This document shows, in pieces, positions 55,913-64,000 of a stretch of 64,000 bases of DNA (its first letter is position 1; each line of letters opens with the position of its first letter). The stretch lies in contig NC_053489.1 of assembly GCF_905171775.1 (NCBI RefSeq), positions 330,866,089 through 330,930,088 on the forward strand, given 5' to 3'. The position numbers were made by a program, and so were the translations under genes. The notes under the pieces were generated by a model, which saw nothing but the letters and a program-made list of their open reading frames with translations, was not told the origin of the DNA and ran no database searches. The stretch is from Rana temporaria (lineage: Eukaryota > Chordata > Amphibia > Anura > Ranidae).

Positions 55913-57622
55913 ATGGCAAGTAGGCGGTATACTGCTGAACAGGCATATGCCCTCCTGTGCTCGGACAGCGAACCTGAGTTGGGCTCAGAAGATGAGAATT
56001 TCATCTGTGACAGTGAAAGTGACACTTCAGGCAGCTCTTCTGACCATGAAAGGCCTGTTAATAGCAGGCAGCAAGAGGATGTACAGGGTAGCACCCCATC
56101 AGTTGCACAGCCGCTGTACACCTCTCAGTGGATACCAGCGAGCTCTTTCACCCCTCAAATACCAACATTTATAGCCTCACCAGGCATAAATATCAATGTT
56201 GAAAATTTTGGCCCTGTGGATTTCTTCAAGATATTTGTGGATGACGAGCTCCTACAACACATGGTTGATCAAACTAATCTTAATGTCACCCAGTTTATAG
56301 CAAAACACCCGACATCTTCTCACAGGAAGAGATGGGTGCCAACACACCTTACAGAAATGAAAATTGTACTGGGTTTGTTACTCAACATGGGCCTAGTCCG
56401 AAAGCCTAAAATTCGGCAGTATTGGGCCTCTAGTCCCATCCATGCCACCCCAGCTTTTCCTTCAGTTATGTCAAGAGACCGCTTTGAAGCATTGCTGCGC
56501 TTTATGCATTTTAATGATAATTTGCAGTGTCCCCCAAGCAGTGACCCCACATATGACCGACTGTTCAAACTGCGGCCCCTAATTTATTTTCTGTCTAAGA
56601 AATTTGCAGCGGTTTATACCCCGGACAAAAATATCTCTATTGATGAATCCCTGATGAATTTTAAAGGCCGACTGCATTTTAGGCAGTTCATACCATCCAA
56701 ACGTGCCCGGTGTGGCATAAAATTTTACAAACTGTGCGAAAGCACAACAGGATATACATATGGATTTCTGATCTATGAAGGGCGGGACAGACATATCAAC
56801 CCCCAGGGCTGCCCAGACAATCTTGGAGTCAGTGGGAAAATTGTCTGGCAACTGATCCAACCTCTGCTTCACCAAGGCTACAACCTTTACGTCGACAATT
56901 ATTACAGCAGTGTGACACTTTTTAGATCTCTCCATGCTGCTGGCACAGGAGCATGTGGGACCGTACGGAAAAACCGCAAAGAGTTTCCACAGCAGCTGGT
57001 GAGACAACGTTTACAGAGAGGCACATCACTCAGTTACCAACAGGAGGAAATGATGGCTGTCAAATTCTCAGACAGAAAAGAAGTCTATATGCTGACAACA
57101 ATCCACCCAGAGGGCACAGTGACTGTAACAGAACGGGGGTCAGCTACACCGAAGGAAAAGCCACTGTGCATTACGGCATACAACAAATACATGGGTGGAG
57201 TCGACCTCTCTGACCAGATCTTGCAGCCCTACCTGGTGCTGAGGAAATCTAAAACCTGGTATAAAAAAGTGGCAATATATCTTATCCAGGTGGCAATCCA
57301 CAATTCATTTGTCCTTTATAAAAAATTTGGTGGTACTGACACCTTCCTGCAGTACCAGGAAAAAATTATAGAACACCTGATGTTTCAAGAAGACCCCAGA
57401 CAACCTGCAGAATCAGAGGATGTTAGGAGACTAACAGAAAGACACTTTTTGCGTCCTATCCCAATCACAGCAAGCTGCAAATTCCCCAGGAAGAAGTGTC
57501 GTGTGTGTGGCAAAAATGGCAAAAGATGCCATACTCGTTACCACTGTCCCACGTGCCCTTCCAATCCAGGCCTGTGCCTCGACCCTTGCTTTGAAATTTA
57601 CCACACCATCCCACATTATTAG
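55913..57622 (+). CDS. piggyBac-family transposase, intact (569 aa)
   Basis: The enzyme would cut and paste DNA at TTAA through a DDD catalytic centre in the nucleus. The ATG at 55913 (aaaaATGg) is chosen because the upstream in-frame extension starts only with TTG. Features: acidic N-terminus (residues 16-55); conserved PVDFFKIFVDDELLQ (101-115); RFMHFNDNLQCPP (196-208). Catalytic D244 is in SIDESLMNFKGRL, D328 in YVDNYYSS, and D431 (with D434) in YMGGVDLSDQ. The C-terminal cysteine-rich finger (529-560) runs CRVC, CPTCPS, LCLDPCF. No stop, shift or missing key residue is seen, and length is normal for the family. Context: downstream of a minisatellite in piggyBac-2. It could be an active transposase or a recently silenced one. 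Confidence 0.95.
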   Translation: MASRRYTAEQAYALLCSDSEPELGSEDENFICDSESDTSGSSSDHERPVNSRQQEDVQGSTPSVAQPLYTSQWIPASSFTPQIPTFIASPGININVENFGPVDFFKIFVDDELLQHMVDQTNLNVTQFIAKHPTSSHRKRWVPTHLTEMKIVLGLLLNMGLVRKPKIRQYWASSPIHATPAFPSVMSRDRFEALLRFMHFNDNLQCPPSSDPTYDRLFKLRPLIYFLSKKFAAVYTPDKNISIDESLMNFKGRLHFRQFIPSKRARCGIKFYKLCESTTGYTYGFLIYEGRDRHINPQGCPDNLGVSGKIVWQLIQPLLHQGYNLYVDNYYSSVTLFRSLHAAGTGACGTVRKNRKEFPQQLVRQRLQRGTSLSYQQEEMMAVKFSDRKEVYMLTTIHPEGTVTVTERGSATPKEKPLCITAYNKYMGGVDLSDQILQPYLVLRKSKTWYKKVAIYLIQVAIHNSFVLYKKFGGTDTFLQYQEKIIEHLMFQEDPRQPAESEDVRRLTERHFLRPIPITASCKFPRKKCRVCGKNGKRCHTRYHCPTCPSNPGLCLDPCFEIYHTIPHY

Positions 57623-58000
57623 AAACTAGTGACTGGGTAGGAGGTTATTCAGGGTGTAACATGTAACATGTTACAAAAGTTGAACTTCTCATTTTAAAAG
57701 GTTACATCACACTGCAGACTGTCTGTAATGTATACATTGATAATTAGACTTGGATGAATTGCCCTCTCTGAATGCAACATATTTTTGGATCCTGCTATGG
57801 GTAAAAAAAAACATATTGCACACATATATAGTATCCCCATGCACGTCAGAAGTAGGAGAATGTATTTTGGGTTGATTTTTGGTGGTGGGTCAAAGTAATG
57901 GCACAAAATATATAGCTAAATTAAAACATTTGTGGGAAAAAAAAGCAATGTACAGTATGTTTTTGCCTACTAAATTTAAAATTGTTCCCACAAAAATTGA
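57623..58000 (+). other. 3' tail of piggyBac-2, first part
   Basis: The segment 57720-57997 ('gaattgccctctctgaatgc', 'tttttggtggtgggtcaaag') is a diverged match of 61940-62108, which lies beyond the first foldback. This suggests a tandemly repeated 3' tail, comparable with that of piggyBac-1. Confidence 0.55.
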
Positions 58001-58360
58001 GGGCCTGATTCCCAAAAGAGATACGCAGGCGGAACTGCTGTTCAGCCTGCTTATCTCTGTGCCTAACTTTGGAAACGATCCTCAAAAGGCTTTTTCCAAA
58101 GTTAGGCAGAAAATCTGACATGTGTAAGACACTTACACGGTCAAATCTTAGGATGCAGTACCGCATCCGCCGCTGGGGGCATTTCTCATTGAAATGCAGC
58201 TTTGAGTATGCAAATGAGGACTTAAGCAGATCCACAAAGCATTTCATCATTGTGATTTCTGCGTAAGTTCCGAATTTGCTTGCGCAAAACTAGGGCTGGT
58301 TTTACAATGTGGAAAGTTAGTCACACCTTGTAAAGGCCCATTCAAGCGACGGCATTTGGT

Positions 58361-60421
58361 ATGCATTCCTGAGGGTGAACTCCACGGCAATTTTTAAATT
58401 CAAAACCGGCATGGGTTCCCCCCCCAGGAGCATACCAGGCCCTTAGGTCTGGTATGGGTTGTAAGGAGACCCCCCCTACGCCGAAAATTCGACGTAGGGG
58501 TCCCCCTACAATCCATACCAGACCCGTATCCAAAGCACGCTACCCGGCCGGTCAGGAATGGGAGTGGGGACGAGCGAGCGCCCCCCCCCCTCCTGAGCCG
58601 TGCCAGGCCGCATGCCCTCAACATGGGGGGGTTGGGTGCTCTGGGGCAGGGGGGCGCACTGCGGGCCCCCCCACCCCAGAGCACCCTGTCCCCATGTTGA
58701 TGAGGACAGGACCTCTTCCCGACAACCCTTGCCGTTGGTTGTCGGGGTCTGCGGGCGGGGGCTTATCGGAATCTGGGAGTCCCCTCAAATAAGGGGGCCC
58801 CCAGATACCGGCCCCCCACCCTAAGTGAATGGATATGGGGTACATCGTACCCCTACCCATTCACCTGTAGGCAAAAAGTAAAAGTTATTAAACACACAAC
58901 ACAAGGGTTTTTAAAATAATTTATTATTCTGCTCCGGAGGCCCCCCCTGTCTTCTTTATTAGCTCTAATACCAGGGGGGGGCTTCTTCTTCCGCTCTCCG
59001 GGGGTCTTCTTCCACTCTCCGGGGGGGGTTTCTTCTTCCGTTCTCCGGGGGGGGGGCTTCTCTGCTCTCCGGGGGTCTTCTTCTATCTTCGCCGCTCTCC
59101 GCTGTTGACTCGGCGAACCACGGTTCTTCTGCAGCTGTCCGGTGCCTTCTCCTTCAGCGCTGGCTGCCTGCTATCTTTGTGTGTTAGCTCAATTACTAAC
59201 AGGCAGCCAGCGCGGTCTTCTGTGACGTCAGGTTCTTCTTCTCCCCTCTTCCGATGTTGACTCGTCGCCTCTTGTCACTGCAATGATGGAAGCGCGCCTT
59301 GCATCCCATTTATATAGGCATCACCGTCCCATCATGCTCCGGCAGGTACCCACGTGGTGGGTGCCTACCCACGTGCACCCACCACGTGGGTACCTACCGG
59401 AGCATGATGGGACGGTGATGCCTATATAAATGGGATGCAAGGCGCGCTTCCATCATTGCAGTGTCAAGAGGCGACGAGTCAACATCGGAAGAGGGGAGAA
59501 GAAGAACCTGACGTCACAGAAGACCGCGCTGGCTGCCTGTTAGTAATTGAGCTAACACACAAAGATAGCAGGCAGCCAGCGCTGAAGGAGAAGGCACCGG
59601 ACAGCTGCAGAAGAACCGGGGTTCGCCGAGTCAACAGCGGAGAGCGGCGAAGATAGAAGAAGACCCCCGGAGAGCGGAGAAGCCCCCCCCCGGAGAGCGG
59701 AAGAAGAAACCCCCCCCCGGAGAGTGGAAGAAGACCCCCGGAGAGCGGAAGAAGAAACCCCCCCCGGAGAGTGGAAGAAGACCCCCGGAGAGCGGAAGAA
59801 GAAGCCCCCCCTGGTATTAGAGCTAATAAAGAAGACAGGGGGGCCTCCAGAGCAGAATAATAAATTATTTTAAAAACCCTTGTGTTGTGTGTTTAATAAC
59901 TTTTACTTTTTGCCTACAGGTGAATGGGTAGGGGTACGATGTACCCCATATCCATTCACTTAGGGTGGGGGGCCGGTATCTGGGGGCCCCCTTATTTGAG
60001 GGGACTCCCAGATTCCGATAAGCCCCCGCCCGCAGACCCCGACAACCAACGGCAAGGGTTGTCGGGAAGAGGTCCTGTTCTCATCAACATGGGGACAGGG
60101 TGCTCTGGGGTGGGGGGGCACGCAGTGCGCCCCCCTGCCCCAGAGCACCCAACCCCCCATGTTGAGGGCATGCGGCCTGGCACGGCTCAGGAGGGGGGGG
60201 CGCTCGCTCGTCCCCACTGCCATTCCTGACCGGCCGGGTAGCGTGCTTTGGATACGGGTCTGGTATGGATTGTAGGGGGACCCCCCTACGTCGATTTTTC
60301 GCCGTGGGGGGGTCTCCTTACAACCCATACCAGACCAAAGGGCCTGGTATGCCCCTGGGGGGGGACCCATGCCGGTTTTTTCTTTGAAAATTGGCATGGA
60401 GTTCTCCCTCTCAGGAATGCA
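58361..60421. repeat. ~2-kb palindrome (core of foldback 1)
   Basis: Arms run from GCATTCCTGAGG at 58361 to the inverse at about 60421. The centre is the hairpin GGTACCCACGTGGTGGGTGC (59345-59364) and its inverse (59375-59394) around a 10-base loop. The arms differ only by short indels in C and G runs. Each arm holds the GC-rich dispersed repeat also found alone at 7300 and 33135. Confidence 0.9.
59423..59430 (+). promoter_or_regulatory. TATA-like box in the right arm of foldback 1 (mirrored at 59309-59316)
   Basis: TATATAAA points outward from the centre in the right arm, with the mirror copy pointing the other way in the left arm. Downstream in each arm is a purine-rich ~400-bp stretch followed by AATAAA (59825-59830 and 59858-59863 in the right arm) and then GT-rich text. 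This is the layout of two divergent, identical-sequence transcription units. It is predicted from sequence only. Confidence 0.4.
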
Positions 60422-60746
60422 TGCTGAGCGACGCTGTCATTTTTTTTTATAATTATTTGTTTTCCCGGCGCGTATATTTTTTTTCACCCGTCGCAACTTT
60501 AGTGTCCCGTCGCAATCCACAAAGCCCGGCGTCAATTACGTTCGCGCGCTGCACGTCGGGAAAATTACGTCACACGCATGCGCAGTACGGCCGGCGTGGG
60601 AGCGCGCCTCATTTAAATTTTAAACGCCCCCCGGAGAGGAGGACCGCCTTGCGACGGCGGCACTTAAGTTACACGGCCTGAAATTTCTAGGTAAGTGCTT
60701 TGTGGATCAGGCACTTAGGTAGAAATTTTAAGTCAGTGTAACTTAA

Positions 60747-61745
60747 CCAGTTCCCGACCCCCGCATGTACATATACGTCCACAATATGGCACGTACAGGC
60801 ACATGGGCGTACATGTACGTCCTCGCCTATTAGCGGGTGGGGGGTCCGATCGGGACCCCCCCCCGCTACATGCGGAGGTCGGGTCCGCTCGGGGAGCGAT
60901 CCGGGACCACGGCGCGGCTATTTGTTTATAGCCGCTCCGTCGCGATCGCTCCCAGGAGCTGAAGAACGGGGAGAGCCGTGTGTAAACACGGCTTCCCCGT
61001 GCTTCACTGTGTCGGCGCATCGATCGCGTCATTCCCTTTATAGGGAAGACACGATCGATGACGTCATTCCTACAGCCACACCCCCCTACAGTTGTAAACA
61101 CATACTAGGTGCACCCTAACTCCTACAGGGCCTCCTGTGGTTAACTCCCAAACTGCAACTGTCATTTTCACAATAAAGAATGCAATTTAAATGCATTTTT
61201 TGCTGTGAAAATGACAATGGTCCCAAAAATGTGTCAAAATTGTCCGAAGTGTCCGCCATAATGTCGCAGTCACGAAAAAAATCGCTGATCGCCGCCATTA
61301 GTAGTAAAAAAAAAAAAAATAATAAAAATGCAATAAAACTATCCCCTATTTTGTAAACGCTATAAATTTTGCGCAAACCAATCGATAAACGCGTATTGCG
61401 ATTTTTTTTACTAAAAATAGGTAGAAGAATACGTATCGGCCTAAACTGAGGAAAAAATATGTTTTTATATATGTTTTTGGGGGATATTTATTACAGCAAA
61501 AAGTAAAAAATATTGAATTTTTTTCAAAATTGTCGCTCTATTTTTGTTTATAGCGCAAAAACTAAAAACCGCAGATGTGATCAAATACCACCAAAAGAAA
61601 GCTCTATTTGTGGGGAAAAAAGGACGCCAATTTTGTTTGGGAGCCACGTCGCACGACCGCGCAATTGTCTGTTAAAGCGACGCAGTCCCGAACTGTAAAA
61701 ACACCTTGGGTCTTTAGGCTGCATATTGGTCCGGGGCTTAACTGG
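60747..61745. mobile_element. piggyBac-type MITE, 999 bp, in foldback 1
   Basis: Ends CCAGTTCCCGACC and, inverted, CCAGTTAAGCCCCGGACC; TTAA on both sides (60743-60746, 61746-61749). Its right third matches that of the MITE at 48184 almost base for base ('accaaaagaaagctctattt', 'gagccacgtcgcacgaccgc'). Confidence 0.9.
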
Positions 61746-61795
61746 TTAACTGCTCAAAGTTAAGTTAGGCAGCTTTTTTGGGAATCAGGCCCTGA

Positions 61796-62109
61796 GAGGC
61801 TAAAAACCCAACATTTACCCCTAGGTAGATACCTTAGGGGTTCTTGATTGCAAAATGGAGTGATTTGGGGGGTAGTTCCATTATTTGGATACCAGAAAGT
61901 GTCTGTAATTAATTCATAGTACCTGAAATGTTAACTTGGATTAATTGCCCTCCTAAAGGCAAAATGTGCACTATGGATTCTGGGCCCAATTATGGGTACA
62001 AACAACAATTTAACACACACATATGTGGCATATTTATTCACAGCAGTATTAGGAGAAGTTATTTTTGGTTGTTTTTTGGTGGTGGGTCATGGTAGCAGCA
62101 AGAAATATA
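61796..62109 (+). other. 3' tail of piggyBac-2, second part
   Basis: The text 'attaattgccctcctaaagg' and 'tttttggtggtgggtcatgg' repeats, in diverged form, what lies at 57745-57900. No gene is present. Confidence 0.5.
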
Positions 62110-64000
62110 GGGCCAGATCCACAAAAACCTGGCGTAACTTAAAAAATCCCATTTAAGTTACACTGCCTTAAAATTTCTACCTAAGTGCCCGATCCACAAA
62201 GCACTTATCTAGAAATTTCAGGCTGTGTAACTAAAATTCCGCCGGCGCAAGGCGTTCCTATTCAAATGGGGCGAGTCCCATTTAAATGAGGCGCGCTCCC
62301 GCGCTGGCCGTACTGCGCATGCGGGAAGTTACGTTACGCCGAGTTTTGAGGATCGCGACGGCTTAAAAAAGTTGCGTCGGGAAAAAAAAAAAAATTACAG
62401 CGTCGCTCGGCATGCATTCCTGAGGGAGAACTCCATGCCAATTTTCAAAGAAAAAACCGGCATGGGTTCACCCCCCAGGAGCATACCAGGCCCTTAGGTC
62501 TGGTATGGGTTGTAAGGAGACCCCCCCACGCCGAAAAATCGACGTAGGGGGTCCCCCTACAATCCATACCAGACCCATATCCAAAGCACGCTACCCGGCC
62601 GGTCAGGAAGGGAGTGGGGACGAGCGAGCGCCCCCCCCCCCCCTCCTGAGCCGTGCCAGGCCGCATGCCCTCAACATGGGGGGGTTGGGTGCTCTGGGGC
62701 AGGGGGGCGCACTGCGGGCCCCCCCACCCCAGAGCACCCTGCCCCATGTTGATGAGGACAGGACCTCTTCCCGACAACCCTTGCCATTGGTTGTCGGGGT
62801 CTGCGGGCGGGGGCTTATCGGAATCTGGGAGTCCCCTCAAATAAGGGGGCCCCCAGATACCGGCCCCCCACCCTAAGTGAATGGATATGGGGTACATCGT
62901 ACCCCTATCCATTCACCTGTAGGCAAAAAGTTAAAGTTAGTAAACACACAACACAAGGGTTTTTAAAATAATTTATTATTCTGCTCCGGATGCCCCCCCT
63001 GTCTTCTTTATTAGCTCTATTAGCAGGGGGGGCTTCTTCTTCCACTCTCCGGGGGTCTTCTTCCACTCTCCGGGGGGGGTTTCTTCTTCCGCTCTCCGGG
63101 GGGGGCTTCTCCGGACTCCGGGGGTCTTCTTCCATCTTCTCCCCTCTTCCGCTGTTGACTCGGCGAACCCCGGTTCTTCTGCAGATGTCCGGTGCCTTCT
63201 TCTTCAGCGCTGGCTGCCTGCTATCTTTGTGTGTTAGCTCAATTTCTAACAGGCAGCCGGCGCGGTCTTCTGTGACGTCAGGGTCTTCTCTTCTGTTCTT
63301 CTCCCCTCTTCCGATGTTGCCTCGTCGCCTGTTGTCGCTGTAATGATGGAAGCGCGCCTTGCATCCCATTTATATAGGCATCACCGTCCCATCATGCTCC
63401 GGCAGGTACCCACGTGGTGGGTGCCTACCAACGTGCACCCACCACGTGGGTACCTACCGGAGCATGATGGGACGGTGATGCCTATATAAATGGGATGCAA
63501 GGCACGCTTCCATCATTACAGCGACAACAGGCGACGAGGCAACATCGGAAGAGGGAAGAAGAAGAACCTGACGTCACAGAAGACCGCGCCGGCTGCCTGT
63601 TAGAAATTGAGCTAACACACAAAGATAGCAGGCAGCCAGCGCTGAAGAAGAAGGCACCGGACATCTGCAGAAGAACCGGGGTTCGCCGAGAAGAGGGGAG
63701 AAGATGGAAGAAGACCCCCGGAGTCCGGAGAAGCCCTCCCCCCGGGGAGCGGAAGAAGAAACCCCCCCCGGAGAGTGGAAGAAGACCCCCGGAGAGTGGA
63801 AGAAGAAGCCCCCCCTGCTAATAGAGCTAATAAAGAAGACAGGGGGGGCATCCGGAGCAGAATAATAAATTATTTTAAAAACCCTTGTGTTGTGTGTTTA
63901 CTAACTTTAACTTTTTGTCTACAGGTGAATGGATAGGGGTACGATGTACCCCATATCCATTCACTTAGGGTGGGGGGCCGGTATCTGGGGGCCCCCTTAT
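62110..64000. mobile_element. Foldback element 2, right end beyond the window
   Basis: It starts GGGCCAGATCCACAAAAACC. The palindrome core starts at about 62410 (GCATTCCTGAGG). Its centre is the hairpin at 63405-63454, around a 10-base loop that differs by one base from that of copy 1. The right arm runs off the window. Left TATA-like box (inverse) and AATAAA copies are conserved. A 154-codon frame (62905-63369, minus) spans the left arm. Confidence 0.85.
62905..63369 (-). CDS. Hypothetical basic protein frame in a foldback arm (doubtful)
   Basis: The frame has 154 codons, starts at the ATG overlapping the TATA-like box (MGCKARFHH), and is rich in Arg, Lys, Glu and Pro with a hydrophobic end (CVVCLLTLTFCLQ). 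The central part (EDRAGCLLEIELTHKDSRQP) is also open in the right arm of this element (63495-63821) and in the right arm of copy 1 (59435-59656). In the left arm of copy 1 a TGA closes it early. The start lies inside the TATA box, so a transcript from that box would not include it. No family is recognised. It may be chance openness of a purine-rich strand. Confidence 0.25.
   Translation of the reverse strand: MGCKARFHHYSDNRRRGNIGRGEKNRREDPDVTEDRAGCLLEIELTHKDSRQPALKKKAPDICRRTGVRRVNSGRGEKMEEDPRSPEKPPPESGRRNPPRRVEEDPRRVEEEAPPANRANKEDRGGIRSRIINYFKNPCVVCLLTLTFCLQVNG

Larger units (their letters stand above)
58001..61792. mobile_element. Foldback element 1 (GGGCCTGATTCCCAAAA ends) with nested MITE
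   Basis: Ends GGGCCTGATTCCCAAAA and, inverted, the same text. TGA is on both sides (57998-58000, 61793-61795). The outer zones resemble the short MITE at 47233. The core (58361-60421) is a ~2-kb palindrome with arms of about 1 kb and a 10-base loop. A TTAA MITE (60747-61745) sits in the right outer zone. Without it the element is about 2.8 kb. Confidence 0.85.
53315..64000 (+). mobile_element. piggyBac-2: large piggyBac-superfamily element, right end beyond the window
   Basis: The left end follows TTAA (53311-53314) with CCCTTTCACGCCGACAGG. The order is a GC-rich sub-terminal zone (53315-53600), AT-rich leader, 28/30-bp minisatellite (53883-55640), intact transposase (55913-57622), and a 3' tail with partly repeated units (57720-57997 and 61796-62109). 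The tail is entered by two foldback elements (58001-61792; 62110 onward). The right terminus was not found, so the extent is inferred from the similar tail pieces on both sides of the first foldback. Confidence 0.65.

Noticed and set aside
58400..58860. Pro/Gly-rich frames on both strands in the foldback arms
   Set aside because: GC-rich palindromic sequence gives long chance frames. Frames differ between arms through indels in C and G runs.

Overview
This window looks like intergenic DNA from a large, transposon-rich vertebrate genome, most likely a frog (ranid-like). The evidence is the mix of L1/Tx1-type and CR1-type LINEs, Tc1, hAT, piggyBac and Harbinger-like DNA elements, TTAA-flanked MITEs, and CR1 tails of the form ACATAGTTACATAG...AGGTTGAAAAAAGAC. 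I recognise no host protein-coding gene, tRNA or rRNA. Taxon and family names come from recognition of sequence features, not from a database search. Almost every recognisable reading frame belongs to a mobile element, and only one is intact: a piggyBac-type transposase of 569 codons at 55913-57622 (+).

Layout. 1-3560: two LINE fragments on the minus strand (an ORF1, then an ORF2 endonuclease). 3570-6295: a broken BED-finger hAT transposase with a 21-bp minisatellite upstream of it. 7195-8370: a GC-rich dispersed repeat and the right end of a hAT element. 8371-10584: a LINE reverse-transcriptase fragment (+). 10589-16093: a complete but decayed piggyBac element (piggyBac-1) with both TTAA sites. 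16446-20640: a string of MITEs. 20640-32335: a LINE (+) split by a full-length LINE (-, 23243-31778, 15-bp target-site duplication), which was itself entered by two hAT elements. 32700-37300: inverted repeats, a GC-rich repeat and Harbinger-like MITEs. 37333-39986: a palindromic insertion with a 14-bp target-site duplication and a hammerhead-ribozyme-like motif. 40515-42837: a decayed Tc1 with a hAT insert. 42838-46258: CR1 3' sequence split by a hAT element that carries a 46-bp minisatellite. 46259-52041: a LINE (-) with three separate DNA-transposon insertions. 52052-53310: CR1 reverse transcriptase and other debris. 53315 to the end: piggyBac-2, with a 5' minisatellite, the intact transposase, and two large foldback elements in its 3' part.

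The insertions give a readable relative history, because most target duplications are exact (8 bp for hAT, TTAA for piggyBac/Kolobok types, 3 bp for Harbinger-like types). Three points stand out. Minisatellites recur between the presumed 5' end and the transposase start of unrelated DNA transposons. The terminal ~200 bp of piggyBac-1 matches the ends of three MITEs in this window, which marks it as their likely family relative. The palindromic element at 37.3-40.0 kb has features expected of a Penelope-like or retrozyme-like element. No operon-type or host regulatory organisation is visible.
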